Shown here: positions 26,153 through 37,218 of the stretch, piece by piece
Layout of the letters: each line of letters opens with the position of its first letter
Numbering within the stretch: position 1 is the first letter of the stretch
Assembly (NCBI RefSeq): GCF_001245615.1
Contig: NZ_CWKH01000002.1
Location: forward strand, 124,001-188,000
DNA: 64,000 nucleotides
Source: Mycolicibacterium neworleansense
GTDB taxonomy: Bacteria > Actinomycetota > Actinomycetes > Mycobacteriales > Mycobacteriaceae
Direction: 5' to 3'
Program-made: the position numbers and the translations under genes
Notes under the pieces: model-generated
Seen by the model: the letters and a program-made list of their open reading frames with translations, nothing else
What the model was told of the DNA's origin: nothing
Databases searched by the model: none

Positions 26153-27461
26153 CGACCCGCTGCGGCTCGACGACTACGTTCGGTTCGGCCAGGTGGCGCT
26201 GACCGACGAGCAGCGCTGGCCGGGACTGTCGGCGGCCGGCCGGGCACGCCTGAGCAGCCTGGAACAGCACCGCCACGCGCCGGCCTGGGGTCATCGCGCC
26301 GGGCACCGGCTCACCCCCGCCGAACAGCGGGCCGCCACCCGGCAACTGCCCCTTGATGATTGGCTGCCGCAGCATCTCGCACTGGCCCGCACGCTACCCG
26401 CCTATCGCCGCCACCCGGGCCCGCTGAACGACCTCGGCGACTTTCCGCTGATCGGGCGCGAAGACCTGGTCGAGGACATCGCGGCGTTCGTACCGCCGGG
26501 CGCCGATCTGAGCCGGATGCTGCACGGCACGAGTTCGGGCAGCACCGGCGCCGCGCTGGTAATTCCCGACGACCCCGATGAGCTGGCGCGCGGATTCCAC
26601 TGGCTGCGCGGGCTGGTCGGTGCCGACTGGGAACCGGTCGAGCATCGAGTGGCCTTGGTGCAGGCGGTGTTTCAACGGCAGGCGTTCACCTATACGTCGG
26701 TGATCCCGGGCTTCGACGAGGCGTTGATGGCACGGCTGAACCTGCATCCGGCCGCCTGGGCAGGCGGCGGCGCGCAGCGTGACGCGTATCTGCGGGACAC
26801 CGATCCGCAGGTGATCAGCGGAACCCCCACCTCGTTGGAGGTGCTCCTGGAACCTGGGCTGGCCGCCACGCTGCGACCGCTGGCGCTCATCTCCGGGGCC
26901 ATGACGCTGGCCGCCCCGTTGCGCCGCGCCCTCGAGGCGGCCTACGACTGCCCGGTGCTGGACGTCTACGGCTTGCACGAAACCCGGCCCATCGCGGTCA
27001 GCGATGACGGCGGGCCGTTCGTGGTGGCGCAGCGCCGCCTCCACGTCGAGGTGCTGGCCGGCGAGGTCGTGGTGACCTGCGGCGAAAACCAGTTCCTGCC
27101 ACTCGTGCGTTACCGCACCGGCGACTACGCGCGGCTGGTCAGCCATCGCGGGCAGCCCGCGCTGGCCGATCTGGAAGGCAGGGAGGCAACGGTTTTCGTG
27201 TCGGCGACCGGCGTCGCGGTGCCCTGCGTCGACCTCACCCAGCAGCTGCAGGCCGCGGGTGCGCGCGGGTGGAGCGTCACCCAGGACGTCCAGGGCCGCG
27301 TCGCGGCGGTGATCGCCTCCGGCGACCAGCACCGGGTAACCGAAGCGCTGCGCCTCCTGTTGGGACACCCGGTCGAAGTCACGCGGGTGAGCACCCTCGC
27401 CGGGCTGGGGCCCGGCAAGCCACGCCGCTATGCCTGCGCTATCGCGCCGACGCGACGATGA
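26145..27461 (+). CDS. PaaK/LuxE-like adenylate-forming enzyme
   Basis: A 438-residue member of the ANL superfamily closest in layout to phenylacetate-CoA ligase (PaaK). The P-loop-like GTSSGSTGAAL (about 126-136), VISGTPTSLEVLLE, the adenine-binding YGLHETRPIA and the Asp in RYRTGDYARL are visible, with a small C-terminal domain after residue about 350. It should activate a carboxylate as acyl-AMP; no CoA, carrier-protein or amine partner is encoded nearby, so the acceptor is unknown. The GTG 26145 start overlaps the previous stop by 8 bases. Pairing with MoxR and vWA genes is unusual. Its 3' end overlaps the convergent LOG gene by 23 bases. Confidence 0.82.
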   Translation: MSDDPLRLDDYVRFGQVALTDEQRWPGLSAAGRARLSSLEQHRHAPAWGHRAGHRLTPAEQRAATRQLPLDDWLPQHLALARTLPAYRRHPGPLNDLGDFPLIGREDLVEDIAAFVPPGADLSRMLHGTSSGSTGAALVIPDDPDELARGFHWLRGLVGADWEPVEHRVALVQAVFQRQAFTYTSVIPGFDEALMARLNLHPAAWAGGGAQRDAYLRDTDPQVISGTPTSLEVLLEPGLAATLRPLALISGAMTLAAPLRRALEAAYDCPVLDVYGLHETRPIAVSDDGGPFVVAQRRLHVEVLAGEVVVTCGENQFLPLVRYRTGDYARLVSHRGQPALADLEGREATVFVSATGVAVPCVDLTQQLQAAGARGWSVTQDVQGRVAAVIASGDQHRVTEALRLLLGHPVEVTRVSTLAGLGPGKPRRYACAIAPTRR

Positions 27462-28173
27462 GTTCGACGGCCTCGGCCACGCTGTCGGTGCAATGGAGCA
27501 GGGCGAACTCGGATTCGGAGATCTTTCCGTCGCGCAGCACGGTGTTGCGGATCCAGTCGACCAGGCCCGACCAGTAGTCGACCCCCAGCAGGATGATCGG
27601 AAACTCGGTGACCTTGTGGGTCTGCACCAGGGTCAGCGCCTCGAACAGTTCGTCGAGAGTGCCGAATCCGCCCGGCAGGCAGACGAACGCCTGCGCGTAT
27701 TTCACGAACATGGTTTTGCGGACGAAGAAGTAGCGGAAGTTGATGCCGAGATCGACCCAGTGGTTGAGCCGCTGCTCGAAGGGCAGCTCGATACCGAGTC
27801 CGACGGAGTAGCCGCCGGACTCACTGGCCCCGCGGTTGACCGCCTCCATGGAGCCCGGGCCACCCCCGGTGATCACCGCATAACCCGCCCGCACCAGAGC
27901 GATGCCCAGCTCCTCACCCAGCCGGTACTCCGGTGAATGCGGAACAGTGCGGGCCGATCCGAAAACTGTGACTGCCCTGGGCATCTCCGACAGGGCATCG
28001 AAACCGTCGACGAACTCGCCCTGGATGCGCATCACCCGCCACGGGTCGGTGTGCACCCAATCGGTGGGGCCGCGCCGGTCCAGCAGCCGCTGGTCGGCGG
28101 TTGAGGTGGCGCAGCGGTCACGACGCAGTTGCACCGACCCGCGAATCTGGATCTGCTCGTCGTTCTCGGTCAT
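27439..28173 (-). CDS. LOG-family (TIGR00730) protein
   Basis: A 244-residue Rossmann-fold protein with the LOG signature: GGGPGSMEAVNRGA in the nucleotide-binding loop and CLPGGFGTLDELFE (PGGxGTxxE) in the active site. Family members hydrolyse cytokinin nucleotides (phosphoribohydrolase) or related nucleotides; older labels as lysine decarboxylase are wrong. The N-terminal about 65 residues precede the core, giving the longer form of the family. ATG 28173 overlaps the stop of the upstream methyltransferase (ATGA), so they share a transcript. Confidence 0.9.
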   Translation of the reverse strand: MTENDEQIQIRGSVQLRRDRCATSTADQRLLDRRGPTDWVHTDPWRVMRIQGEFVDGFDALSEMPRAVTVFGSARTVPHSPEYRLGEELGIALVRAGYAVITGGGPGSMEAVNRGASESGGYSVGLGIELPFEQRLNHWVDLGINFRYFFVRKTMFVKYAQAFVCLPGGFGTLDELFEALTLVQTHKVTEFPIILLGVDYWSGLVDWIRNTVLRDGKISESEFALLHCTDSVAEAVELIVASAR

Positions 28174-28811
28174 GCGGGCTTGACGCCCACCGTGATGGCG
28201 TCGCTGATCGGCGTCCACACCGGCCGGCGCACCCGATGCTGCTCGGCGACGGTGAACCCGGCCCCCTCGAACAGCGCACGCATCTCCTTCTCGGTGGGGC
28301 TGTGCGCGGGCGCGCCCAGACCGGCCGACAGCGCATGCAGCGGCAGGAACGTCCGGCGGGGGCTCATCGTCGTCACTGCCACCATGCCGCCGGGCGCCAG
28401 CACCCGGTAGAACTCCGCGAGCGCGGCGGGCTGATCGAAGAAATGGAAGGCCGACGTGGTGACCACCGCGTCGAGGAATTCGTCCTGGAACGGCAGTTCC
28501 TCGGCAGGGGCCGACATCCACCGCACCCGGTCGGAACGCTTGCCGGCCTGGGCCAGCATTCCGGCGGACATGTCCAGGCCGTAGACCTCGTCCGGAAGCA
28601 GTTCTCGCTGGATGCGATCGGCCAGGATGCCGGTACCGCATGCGATGTCGGCGATCGACCGGGCACCGCGCTGCTGCAGTTGGGCGATCACCTCATCCTG
28701 GGCGGGCCGGTACACCCACCGCTGCAGGCAGCCCTGGTCGTAGGCCGGCGCGGCGAAACTCCAGAAACTCGTGACGGCGTCGTTGAACCCGCGGCGTTGT
28801 GTGGTGGTCAC
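28170..28811 (-). CDS. Class I SAM-dependent methyltransferase (UbiE-like)
   Basis: A 213-residue Methyltransf_11-type enzyme: motif I IADIACGTGILADRI (about 52-66), acidic GLDMSAGMLAQAG, motif II-III with DAVVTTSAFHFFDQP and LAPGGMVAVTT. The substrate is not predictable. GTG 28811 was chosen; the frame stays open far upstream through the MFS gene, but that part is a shadow of the transporter. It lies 23 bases downstream of the exporter gene on the same strand. Confidence 0.85.
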   Translation of the reverse strand: MTTTQRRGFNDAVTSFWSFAAPAYDQGCLQRWVYRPAQDEVIAQLQQRGARSIADIACGTGILADRIQRELLPDEVYGLDMSAGMLAQAGKRSDRVRWMSAPAEELPFQDEFLDAVVTTSAFHFFDQPAALAEFYRVLAPGGMVAVTTMSPRRTFLPLHALSAGLGAPAHSPTEKEMRALFEGAGFTVAEQHRVRRPVWTPISDAITVGVKPA

Positions 28812-28834
28812 GAGCCCGAGTCTAGGTTGGCCGC

Positions 28835-30592
28835 TCAGGCCTCGTTGTCGGCTCCGGCCTCGGTCCCGTAGCGGCCCGCACTGAACATCGACGCCACCGC
28901 ACCGATCACCATCATCACCGCAGCGGCGGTGAACACCACCGTCAGCCCGGAATGGAACGGTTCGGTGATCAGCTGCGGGAAGAACGTCTGCCCGGTGATC
29001 ACGTCGGCGTTCACGCCCGGCTGATGCAGCGCGTCGTACGGCGCGAGCAGTTCGGCCATCGGGTTGTAGCCCAGGAAGGCCGCGAACAGGCTGCCGACCG
29101 GAGGCAGGTTCGCCACGTCCTGGGCCACTGATGCCGAAACACCTTGCTCGGTAAGGCCGCTGGTCATGGCCCCGGGCAGCGTGTTGGCCAGGCCGACGAT
29201 CATCAGTGAGAAGAAGATGCCGATCGACAGCGAGTTGCCGGCGTTGAAGAAGGTGGACCGTACCCCGGAGGCCGCGCCACGCTGATCGGCCGGCACGCTG
29301 GACATGATGGCCGCGGTGTTGGGGGCGGTGAAGATGCCGCCGCCCAGGCCGTTGAGGAACACCAGGATCGCGAACACCCAGTAGTCGAAGTTGACCGGGA
29401 TGAGCAGGAGCGCGATGAAGGTGGCCGCCATCAGCAGCATGCCGCCCACCGTCAGCGGCCGTGCGCCGAATCGGTCGGAGAGCGATCCGGCGATGGGCGC
29501 GGCGACCAGGAACCCGATGGTGACGGGCAGCAGGTAGATGCCGGCCCACAGCGGGGTGGACTCGAAGCTGTAGCCGTGCAGGGGCAACCAGATGCCCTGC
29601 AGCCAGATGATCAGCATGAACTGCAGTCCGCCGCGGCCCACCGAGGACATCAGCCCGGCCAGGTTGCCCATGCCGAATGCCGCTGACTTGAACAGCCGGA
29701 TGTCGACCATCGGCGACGACACCTTCAGCTCGATGACGCAGAAGGCCACCAGCAACAACAGGCCGACCGCGATGGAGCCCAGAACCCAAGGGCTCGTCCA
29801 GCCGGTAGTCGAGTCGCCGTAGGGCTGGATGCCGTAGGTGATGCCGATCAGCAGCACGGTCAGGCCCAGGCCGAAGGTCAGCGTGCCGGCCCAGTCGAGT
29901 CGCCCGGCGGTGCGGACGCCGAGTTCTTTCAGCGAGCGGTAGCTCCAGATGGTGCCGATGACGCCGATCGGCACGCCCACCCAGAAGACGGCCTTCCAAT
30001 GCCACTCGGAAAGGAAGCCGCCGATCAGGAGGCCGAGGAACGAGCCGGCGACGGCGGCCACCATGTTGGTACCCAGCGCCATCCCGCGCTGGTTTGCCGG
30101 GAAGGCGTCGGTGAGGATCGCCGATGACGACGCCATCAGCATGGCGCCGCCGACGCCCTGAACCACGCGCCAGCCGATCAGCCAGATCGCCCCGCCACCG
30201 AGTTGGAACGGGTCGAATGACAGGGCGATCGCGGCCACGGTGAAGACCACGAAGCCGAGGTTGTAGATGCGGACGCGGCCGTACATGTCGCCGAGCCGCC
30301 CGAATGGGACGACGAGCACGGCAGTCACCACGAGGTAGCCCATCAGCATCCACAGCAGGTAGCTGACGTTGCCGGGAGCCAGCGGGTTCAGCCCGATACC
30401 GCGGAAGATCGCGGGCAGCGAGATCAGCACGATCGAGGCGTTGATCGAGGCCAGCAGGATGCCCAACGTGGTGTTGGACAGCACCACCCACTTGTAGAAG
30501 GGGTGGTCGTGATCCATCCGTTTGCGCCGGTCGGCGGTCTCGGCCTGCGCGGCGTCGACGTCGCCGGCGGCGTTCCTGATCTCAGTCGTCAT
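28835..30592 (-). CDS. MFS drug:H+ antiporter, DHA2 (EmrB/QacA) family
   Basis: A 585-residue exporter with about 14 membrane segments. Family signatures are the motif-A-like GRLGDMYGRVRIYN between helices 2 and 3, motif-C-like region AVAGSFLGLLIGG, and SLSDRFGARPL in the second half. It probably exports a hydrophobic or cationic compound using the proton gradient. The long extracytoplasmic loop before the last helix (about 470-545) is typical of DHA2. ATG 30592 was chosen; an upstream ATG at 30625 falls within an AT-rich inverted repeat that looks like promoter DNA. Divergent from thiC. Confidence 0.9.
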   Translation of the reverse strand: MTTEIRNAAGDVDAAQAETADRRKRMDHDHPFYKWVVLSNTTLGILLASINASIVLISLPAIFRGIGLNPLAPGNVSYLLWMLMGYLVVTAVLVVPFGRLGDMYGRVRIYNLGFVVFTVAAIALSFDPFQLGGGAIWLIGWRVVQGVGGAMLMASSSAILTDAFPANQRGMALGTNMVAAVAGSFLGLLIGGFLSEWHWKAVFWVGVPIGVIGTIWSYRSLKELGVRTAGRLDWAGTLTFGLGLTVLLIGITYGIQPYGDSTTGWTSPWVLGSIAVGLLLLVAFCVIELKVSSPMVDIRLFKSAAFGMGNLAGLMSSVGRGGLQFMLIIWLQGIWLPLHGYSFESTPLWAGIYLLPVTIGFLVAAPIAGSLSDRFGARPLTVGGMLLMAATFIALLLIPVNFDYWVFAILVFLNGLGGGIFTAPNTAAIMSSVPADQRGAASGVRSTFFNAGNSLSIGIFFSLMIVGLANTLPGAMTSGLTEQGVSASVAQDVANLPPVGSLFAAFLGYNPMAELLAPYDALHQPGVNADVITGQTFFPQLITEPFHSGLTVVFTAAAVMMVIGAVASMFSAGRYGTEAGADNEA

Positions 30593-30608
30593 TCCGTCTT
30601 CGCTCTGG

Positions 30609-30650
30609 TCATGTGCAAAACACATATATTAGCTATACAAATCATGTGTG
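30609..30650. promoter_or_regulatory. AT-rich dyad upstream of the MFS exporter gene
   Basis: Within very GC-rich DNA, 30616-30645 is AT-rich (ATATATTAGCTATACAAAT). ATGTG (30611-30615) is mirrored by CACAT (30621-30625), and ACACAT (30620-30625) by ATGTGT (30644-30649). The composition and dyads fit a promoter with overlapping repressor sites for the divergent exporter. No regulator gene is adjacent. The remaining spacer up to 30797 shows nothing else recognisable. Confidence 0.4.
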
Positions 30651-30797
30651 GGCAATCGGAGAGGTTCACGAACCTCGCCATCGCCGGTTTCCACGTCAGG
30701 GGCGTAGACCGGCGCGACACACAGCCCTGGTGCCGGAAACGGCGGCCTCCGGGGTTCCCCACCCCCAACGTCTGCGCTAGGTTGGGGCCTGCAAACC

Positions 30798-33329
<2,532 letters not shown>

Positions 33330-33333
<4 letters not shown>

Positions 33334-33956
33334 ACCTCGAGGCGATCGCGGGCGTCGCGCACGAACCCGAAGGGCCGGCGCAGGGCGTCGTCGTCCTCAC
33401 CCACGGTGCGGGCGGCAACCGCGACTCGGCGATGCTGGTCAAGCTCTGCGACGAGTGGGCGTCGCGCGGCTGGCTGGCCATCCGCTACAACCTCCCGTAC
33501 CGCCGCCGCAGGCCGAAAGGTCCGCCGTCGGGTTCGGCCGGCGGGGACCAGGAAGGAATCGGCGAGGCGATCGCGCTGGCCCGCACCCTGTCCGACGGGC
33601 CGGTGATCGCGGGCGGGCATTCCTACGGTGGCCGGATGACGTCGATGGTGACGGCGGACGGGGCGGGCCCGGACGTGTTGACGCTGTTCTCCTACCCGCT
33701 GCATCCACCGGGCAAGCCGGAACGCGCCCGCACCGAGCACCTGTCCCGCATCACCGTGCCCACGGTGTTCACCCACGGCACCGCCGATCCGTTCGGCACG
33801 ATCGACGAGCTCACCGCGGCCGTGGCATTAGTGAGCGGTCCGACCGAGCTCGTCGTCGTCGACGGTGCCCGCCACGACCTCGGATCCAAGCGGGCGGACG
33901 TGGCCGCCCTCGCGGTGGACGCGGCGCTGCGGGCAGTCGATATCGTCGAACCATGA
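33330..33956 (+). CDS. Tex30/KANL3-like alpha/beta hydrolase (Rv0421c-like)
   Basis: A 208-residue small alpha/beta hydrolase. VVLTHGAGGNRDS supplies the oxyanion loop, GGHSYGGRM the nucleophile elbow (Ser near 95), THGTADPFG the probable acid and GARHDLGSK the catalytic His. Its role is unknown; position after thiCD is conserved with M. tuberculosis but no thiamine function is established. ATG 33330 overlaps the thiD stop (ATGA). Confidence 0.85.
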
Positions 33957-34498
33957 CCTACCCGCCCGGTCCCCGCGGTCCGCAGGGCCACAATTACCCG
34001 CCACCGCCCCCGCAGCCGTATTCCACCGGTCCCGACCAGTTCTCGGCGCCACCGAAGAAGTCGCCGGCACTCAAGTGGGTGCTGCTGGGTGTCGTGGTAC
34101 TGGTCGCGATCGTGGTTGCCGCCGGTGCGGTGTTCTACCTCGCCCGCGACCGCGGTGCCACCGAGGCCAGCCAGGTCCGCTCGGGTGATTGCCTGACCGA
34201 GATCCCCGACAGCAGCCGTGTGCTGTACGTCAAGACGGTCAGCTGCGACCAGCCGCACAAGGGTGAGGTGTTCGCGGTGCTGTCGCTGCCCGACGGCGAT
34301 TTCCCCGGCGATGCCGAGGTGGTCAAGTACACCGACAAGTGCGGACCGGCATTGGCCAGGTACGCCCCCGGCGCCAGCGAGGAATCCGGGATCCAATTGT
34401 TCGTCCTCTACCCGACCGAGGACTCCTGGCAACGGGGCGACCGCACCGTGACATGCATCGCTACCAGCAAAAATCCCCGCAGCGGCAAATTAGAGTAA
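33953..34498 (+). CDS. Septum-formation-domain membrane protein (Rv0420c-like position)
   Basis: A 181-residue single-pass protein: a Pro/Gly/Gln-rich cytoplasmic N-terminus (about 1-38), a membrane helix (ALKWVLLGVVVLVAIVVAAGAVFYL) and an extracytoplasmic domain with four cysteines (GDCL, VSCDQPHKGEVFAV, DKCG, VTCIA) matching the Septum_form type. The Cys spacing suggests two disulfides. It is the last gene of the thiC operon (ATGA overlap with the hydrolase). Its TAA stop lies within a 20-bp palindrome that precedes the P450 gene. Confidence 0.82.
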   Translation: MTYPPGPRGPQGHNYPPPPPQPYSTGPDQFSAPPKKSPALKWVLLGVVVLVAIVVAAGAVFYLARDRGATEASQVRSGDCLTEIPDSSRVLYVKTVSCDQPHKGEVFAVLSLPDGDFPGDAEVVKYTDKCGPALARYAPGASEESGIQLFVLYPTEDSWQRGDRTVTCIATSKNPRSGKLE

Positions 34499-34510
34499 CG
34501 CGCTACTCTA
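34491..34510. promoter_or_regulatory. 20-bp near-perfect palindrome before the P450 gene
   Basis: TAGAGTAACG followed by CGCTACTCTA: nine of ten positions pair, with no spacer. It overlaps the stop of the preceding gene and lies 35 bp upstream of the P450 start. Size and symmetry fit a TetR- or GntR-type operator; a tandem TetR protein is encoded 4.5 kb downstream. Confidence 0.5.
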
Positions 34511-34544
34511 GGCCGCCCGCACCGCGTGGTCAGACACTCGACAC

Positions 34545-35924
34545 ATGGTCGAGATCGATACGCAGCCGGCTGCAGCCACCCTGCCGCTCGCACCGCGCAA
34601 TCCCCTGTCCTATCGGCAGAAGATCAAGGCGATGCGGTCCTTCATCGAGGGGCACCAGCGGCTGCGCGACGCCGGAGGCCCCGTCAGCCGGATGGTGCTG
34701 GGCCCGCGGTGGCTGATACCGCCGGTGCTGTTGGTCACCTCCCCGCAGGGGGCCCGCGATGTCCTGGGCCGCCGCGATGCGGTCGCCGATCGCGGCGGTG
34801 CCGTCAACATGGTGCAGCTGCGCCGGCTGATGGGCGGCAACCTGCTGAACCTGCCGCATGAGCGCTGGCTGCCGCGACGGCGAACGCTGCAGCCGATGTT
34901 CACCAAGCAGAACGTCCCGCGGTACGCGGGACACATGGCCGCCGCGGCACATTCGATCGCTGACGGCTGGGATGACTGTGCGACGGTCGACCTGGATGTC
35001 GCGTGCCGGTCACTCACGCTGCGGGCACTGGGCCGCTCGGTGTTCGGACTGGATCTCGATGACCGCGCCGACGACGTGGGCCCGTCGCTGCGTACCGCGT
35101 TGTCCTGGATTTCCGATCGGTCGGTCCGCCCGGTCAACTTTCCGCAGTGGGTGCCGACCGGCGGACAGCGCCGGGCCAAGGCGGCCAACGCCTGCTTGCA
35201 CCGGCTCGCCGCCGAGATCCTCGCCGCGGTGCGCGCCGATCCCGATCGGGACGCACCGCTGGTGCGCGCGCTGATCGAGGCCCGTGATCCCGATACCCGC
35301 CGGCAGCTCACCGACGACGAAATCTGTGATGAATTGGTGCTTTTCATGCTCGCCGGGCATGACACCACCTCCACCACGCTGTGTTATTCGCTGTGGGCAC
35401 TGGGCCGCGATCCCGATCTGCAGTCCCGCGTGTACGAGGAAGTCGCGGCGCTGGGCGACCGCACGCTGACGCCCGAAGACGTGCCGCACCTCGAGCACAC
35501 CGTTCGGGTGTTGCACGAGGCGTTGCGGCTGTGCCCGCCCGGTGCCGGCACACCGCGGATGCTCAACGAAGAGATGGTCGTCGACGGCTACCGCGCCGAG
35601 GCCGGCACGATGGCGATGGTCAACTTCTATGTCATGCACCGCGACCCGGCGCTGTGGGACGATCCGCTGACCTTCGACCCGGACCGATTCACCCCCGAGC
35701 GTTCGGCGGGCCGAAACCGTTGGCAGTACCTGCCTTTCGGCGGTGGCCCGCGATCGTGCGTCGGCGACCACTTCGCCATGCTGGAGGCCACCCTGGCCTT
35801 GGCGACCATAGTGCGCGAGGTTTCGGTGACCTCGCTGCGCGACGACTTCCCGGTGGAGACCCCCTTCACCGTCATCGCCGCCGAGCCGATCCCGGCCCGC
35901 ATCACCAGGAGGAGAAAGCCATGA
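34545..35924 (+). CDS. Cytochrome P450
   Basis: A 459-residue soluble P450. The I-helix oxygen-binding motif is AGHDTTS, the K-helix ExxR is EALR, and the heme loop FGGGPRSCVG holds the axial Cys405. The sequence style (SYRQKIKAMRSF, early proline-rich segment, long helix F-G region) resembles the CYP4/CYP102-like or CYP135/CYP138 group of mycobacteria rather than the sterol CYP125/CYP142, but I cannot fix a family number. The substrate is unknown. The TGA overlaps the ATG of a DUF3303 gene, so the two are co-translated. Confidence 0.93.
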   Translation: MVEIDTQPAAATLPLAPRNPLSYRQKIKAMRSFIEGHQRLRDAGGPVSRMVLGPRWLIPPVLLVTSPQGARDVLGRRDAVADRGGAVNMVQLRRLMGGNLLNLPHERWLPRRRTLQPMFTKQNVPRYAGHMAAAAHSIADGWDDCATVDLDVACRSLTLRALGRSVFGLDLDDRADDVGPSLRTALSWISDRSVRPVNFPQWVPTGGQRRAKAANACLHRLAAEILAAVRADPDRDAPLVRALIEARDPDTRRQLTDDEICDELVLFMLAGHDTTSTTLCYSLWALGRDPDLQSRVYEEVAALGDRTLTPEDVPHLEHTVRVLHEALRLCPPGAGTPRMLNEEMVVDGYRAEAGTMAMVNFYVMHRDPALWDDPLTFDPDRFTPERSAGRNRWQYLPFGGGPRSCVGDHFAMLEATLALATIVREVSVTSLRDDFPVETPFTVIAAEPIPARITRRRKP

Positions 35925-36190
35925 AGTTCCTCGTGCACTGGAGCCAGGTTCCGGGCAAGTACCGGGACGGAATCGAGAAGTTCAAGGAGACCGGCGGGCA
36001 GCCGCCGGCGGGCGTCACCATGCTGGGGCGCTGGTGGGGAATGAACGGCCAGGGCTTCGCCGTGGCCGAGTCCGACGACGCGACAGCCATCTTCCAGGTG
36101 GCCGCCGAGTGGGGCGAGTTCCTCACGATGGACATCACCCCCTGTGTCGAGGACGCCCAGGCCGGCGAGGTGATCGCCAAGCTGTTCTGA
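35921..36190 (+). CDS. DUF3303-like small protein
   Basis: An 89-residue soluble protein with the DUF3303 pattern: MKFLVHWSQVPGKYRDGIEKF, GVTMLGRWWGMNGQGFAV and EWGEFLTMDITP. The fold is expected to be a ferredoxin-like dimeric barrel. Function unknown. ATG 35921 overlaps the P450 stop and has AGGAGGAG upstream, so dosage is tied to the P450; an accessory role is inference. Confidence 0.85.
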   Translation: MKFLVHWSQVPGKYRDGIEKFKETGGQPPAGVTMLGRWWGMNGQGFAVAESDDATAIFQVAAEWGEFLTMDITPCVEDAQAGEVIAKLF

Positions 36191-36239
36191 CGGTTCTGAA
36201 CCCGGCATGGTGCCACCATTCCGCAGCTAGGTTGGACAT

Positions 36240-36252
36240 CGAGGAATCCTCG
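36240..36252. promoter_or_regulatory. 13-bp palindrome upstream of the DUF5996 gene
   Basis: CGAGGA-A-TCCTCG is a perfect palindrome with a single central base, 25 bp before the start codon. It is short, so chance is possible, but it falls between TAGGTT (a possible -10) and the ribosome-binding site. Confidence 0.25.
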
Positions 36253-36276
36253 GCGGCGGAAGGTGGTACCTGTCCC

Positions 36277-37203
36277 ATGAGCACTCCCATCGACAACGGG
36301 TGGCCAGCACTGCGGGTGTCGGACTGGGAACCCACCCGCGACACGCTTCACATGTGGACACAGATCGTCGGCAAGATCCGACTGGCGTACTCGCCACTGC
36401 TCAATCACTGGTGGCAGGTGACCCTGTATGTGAGCCCGCGCGGCTTGACCACGTCATCGATTCCGTATCGAGACCGGTTGTTCGACATGGAGTTCGATTT
36501 CATCGACCACGTGCTGGCGATCCGCACCAGCGACGGCGGCTTGTCCACAGTCGCGCTTACCCCGAAATCCGTCGCGGAGTTCTATGCCGAAACCCTCTCC
36601 GCACTGGACCAACTGGGCATCGAAGCACGAATCCATGCGAGCCCCAACGAGGTCGAGCCCGCCATACCGTTCGCCGAAGATCACCAGCACGCGTCCTACG
36701 ACCCGCGGGCCGCCAATCTGTTCTGGCGTCAACTGATTCAGGCGCACCGGGTGATCGGCGATTTCCGGGCCTACTTCATCGGCAAGGTGAGCCCGGTGCA
36801 CTTCTTCTGGGGCTCCTTCGACATGGCCTGCACAAGGTTCTCCGGCCGTCCCGCACCCGAGCACCCGGGCGGTGCACCCAACTGCCCCAATGGCGTAATG
36901 GTGGAAGGTTATTCGCACGAGTTGAGCAGTTGCGGCTTCTGGCCGGGCGGCGGTGACGAGGGCGCGTTCTATGCCTACGCCTATCCCGAACCGGAGGGCT
37001 TTGCCGACTACTCCGTCGGCCCGGATGCGGCCTACTACAGCCAGGACTTCAAGCAGTTCCTGCTGCCCTACGAGGCGGTGCGCACGGCACCCGATCCCGA
37101 CGGTGCGCTGATGGAATTCCTGCAGTCCAGCTATGCCGCCGCTGCCGACCTGGCCGGCTGGGACCGCTCGGCCCTCGAGTGCGATCCGCGACGCTGGAGT
37201 TGA
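36277..37203 (+). CDS. DUF5996 family protein
   Basis: A 308-residue soluble protein matching the DUF5996 layout: WPALRVSDWEPTRDTLHMW, KIRLAYSPLLNHWWQV, SSIPYRDRLFDMEFDFIDH, HASYDPRAANLFWRQL and FWGSFDMACTRFSGRPAP. Members are conserved in bacteria without an assigned function. ATG 36277 follows GGAAGGTGG. It is separated from the DUF3303 gene by 86 bp and so may have its own promoter. Confidence 0.85.
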   Translation: MSTPIDNGWPALRVSDWEPTRDTLHMWTQIVGKIRLAYSPLLNHWWQVTLYVSPRGLTTSSIPYRDRLFDMEFDFIDHVLAIRTSDGGLSTVALTPKSVAEFYAETLSALDQLGIEARIHASPNEVEPAIPFAEDHQHASYDPRAANLFWRQLIQAHRVIGDFRAYFIGKVSPVHFFWGSFDMACTRFSGRPAPEHPGGAPNCPNGVMVEGYSHELSSCGFWPGGGDEGAFYAYAYPEPEGFADYSVGPDAAYYSQDFKQFLLPYEAVRTAPDPDGALMEFLQSSYAAAADLAGWDRSALECDPRRWS

Positions 37204-37218
37204 TCGGCCTCTCGACAA

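Noticed and set aside
27439..28173. Lysine decarboxylase annotation
   Set aside because: PGGxGTxxE belongs to the LOG family of nucleotide phosphoribohydrolases, not to a decarboxylase.
28170..30491. Possible fusion of a methyltransferase with a long N-terminal domain
   Set aside because: The frame upstream of 28811 runs through the MFS gene in another frame and has low-complexity sequence; the transporter is well supported.
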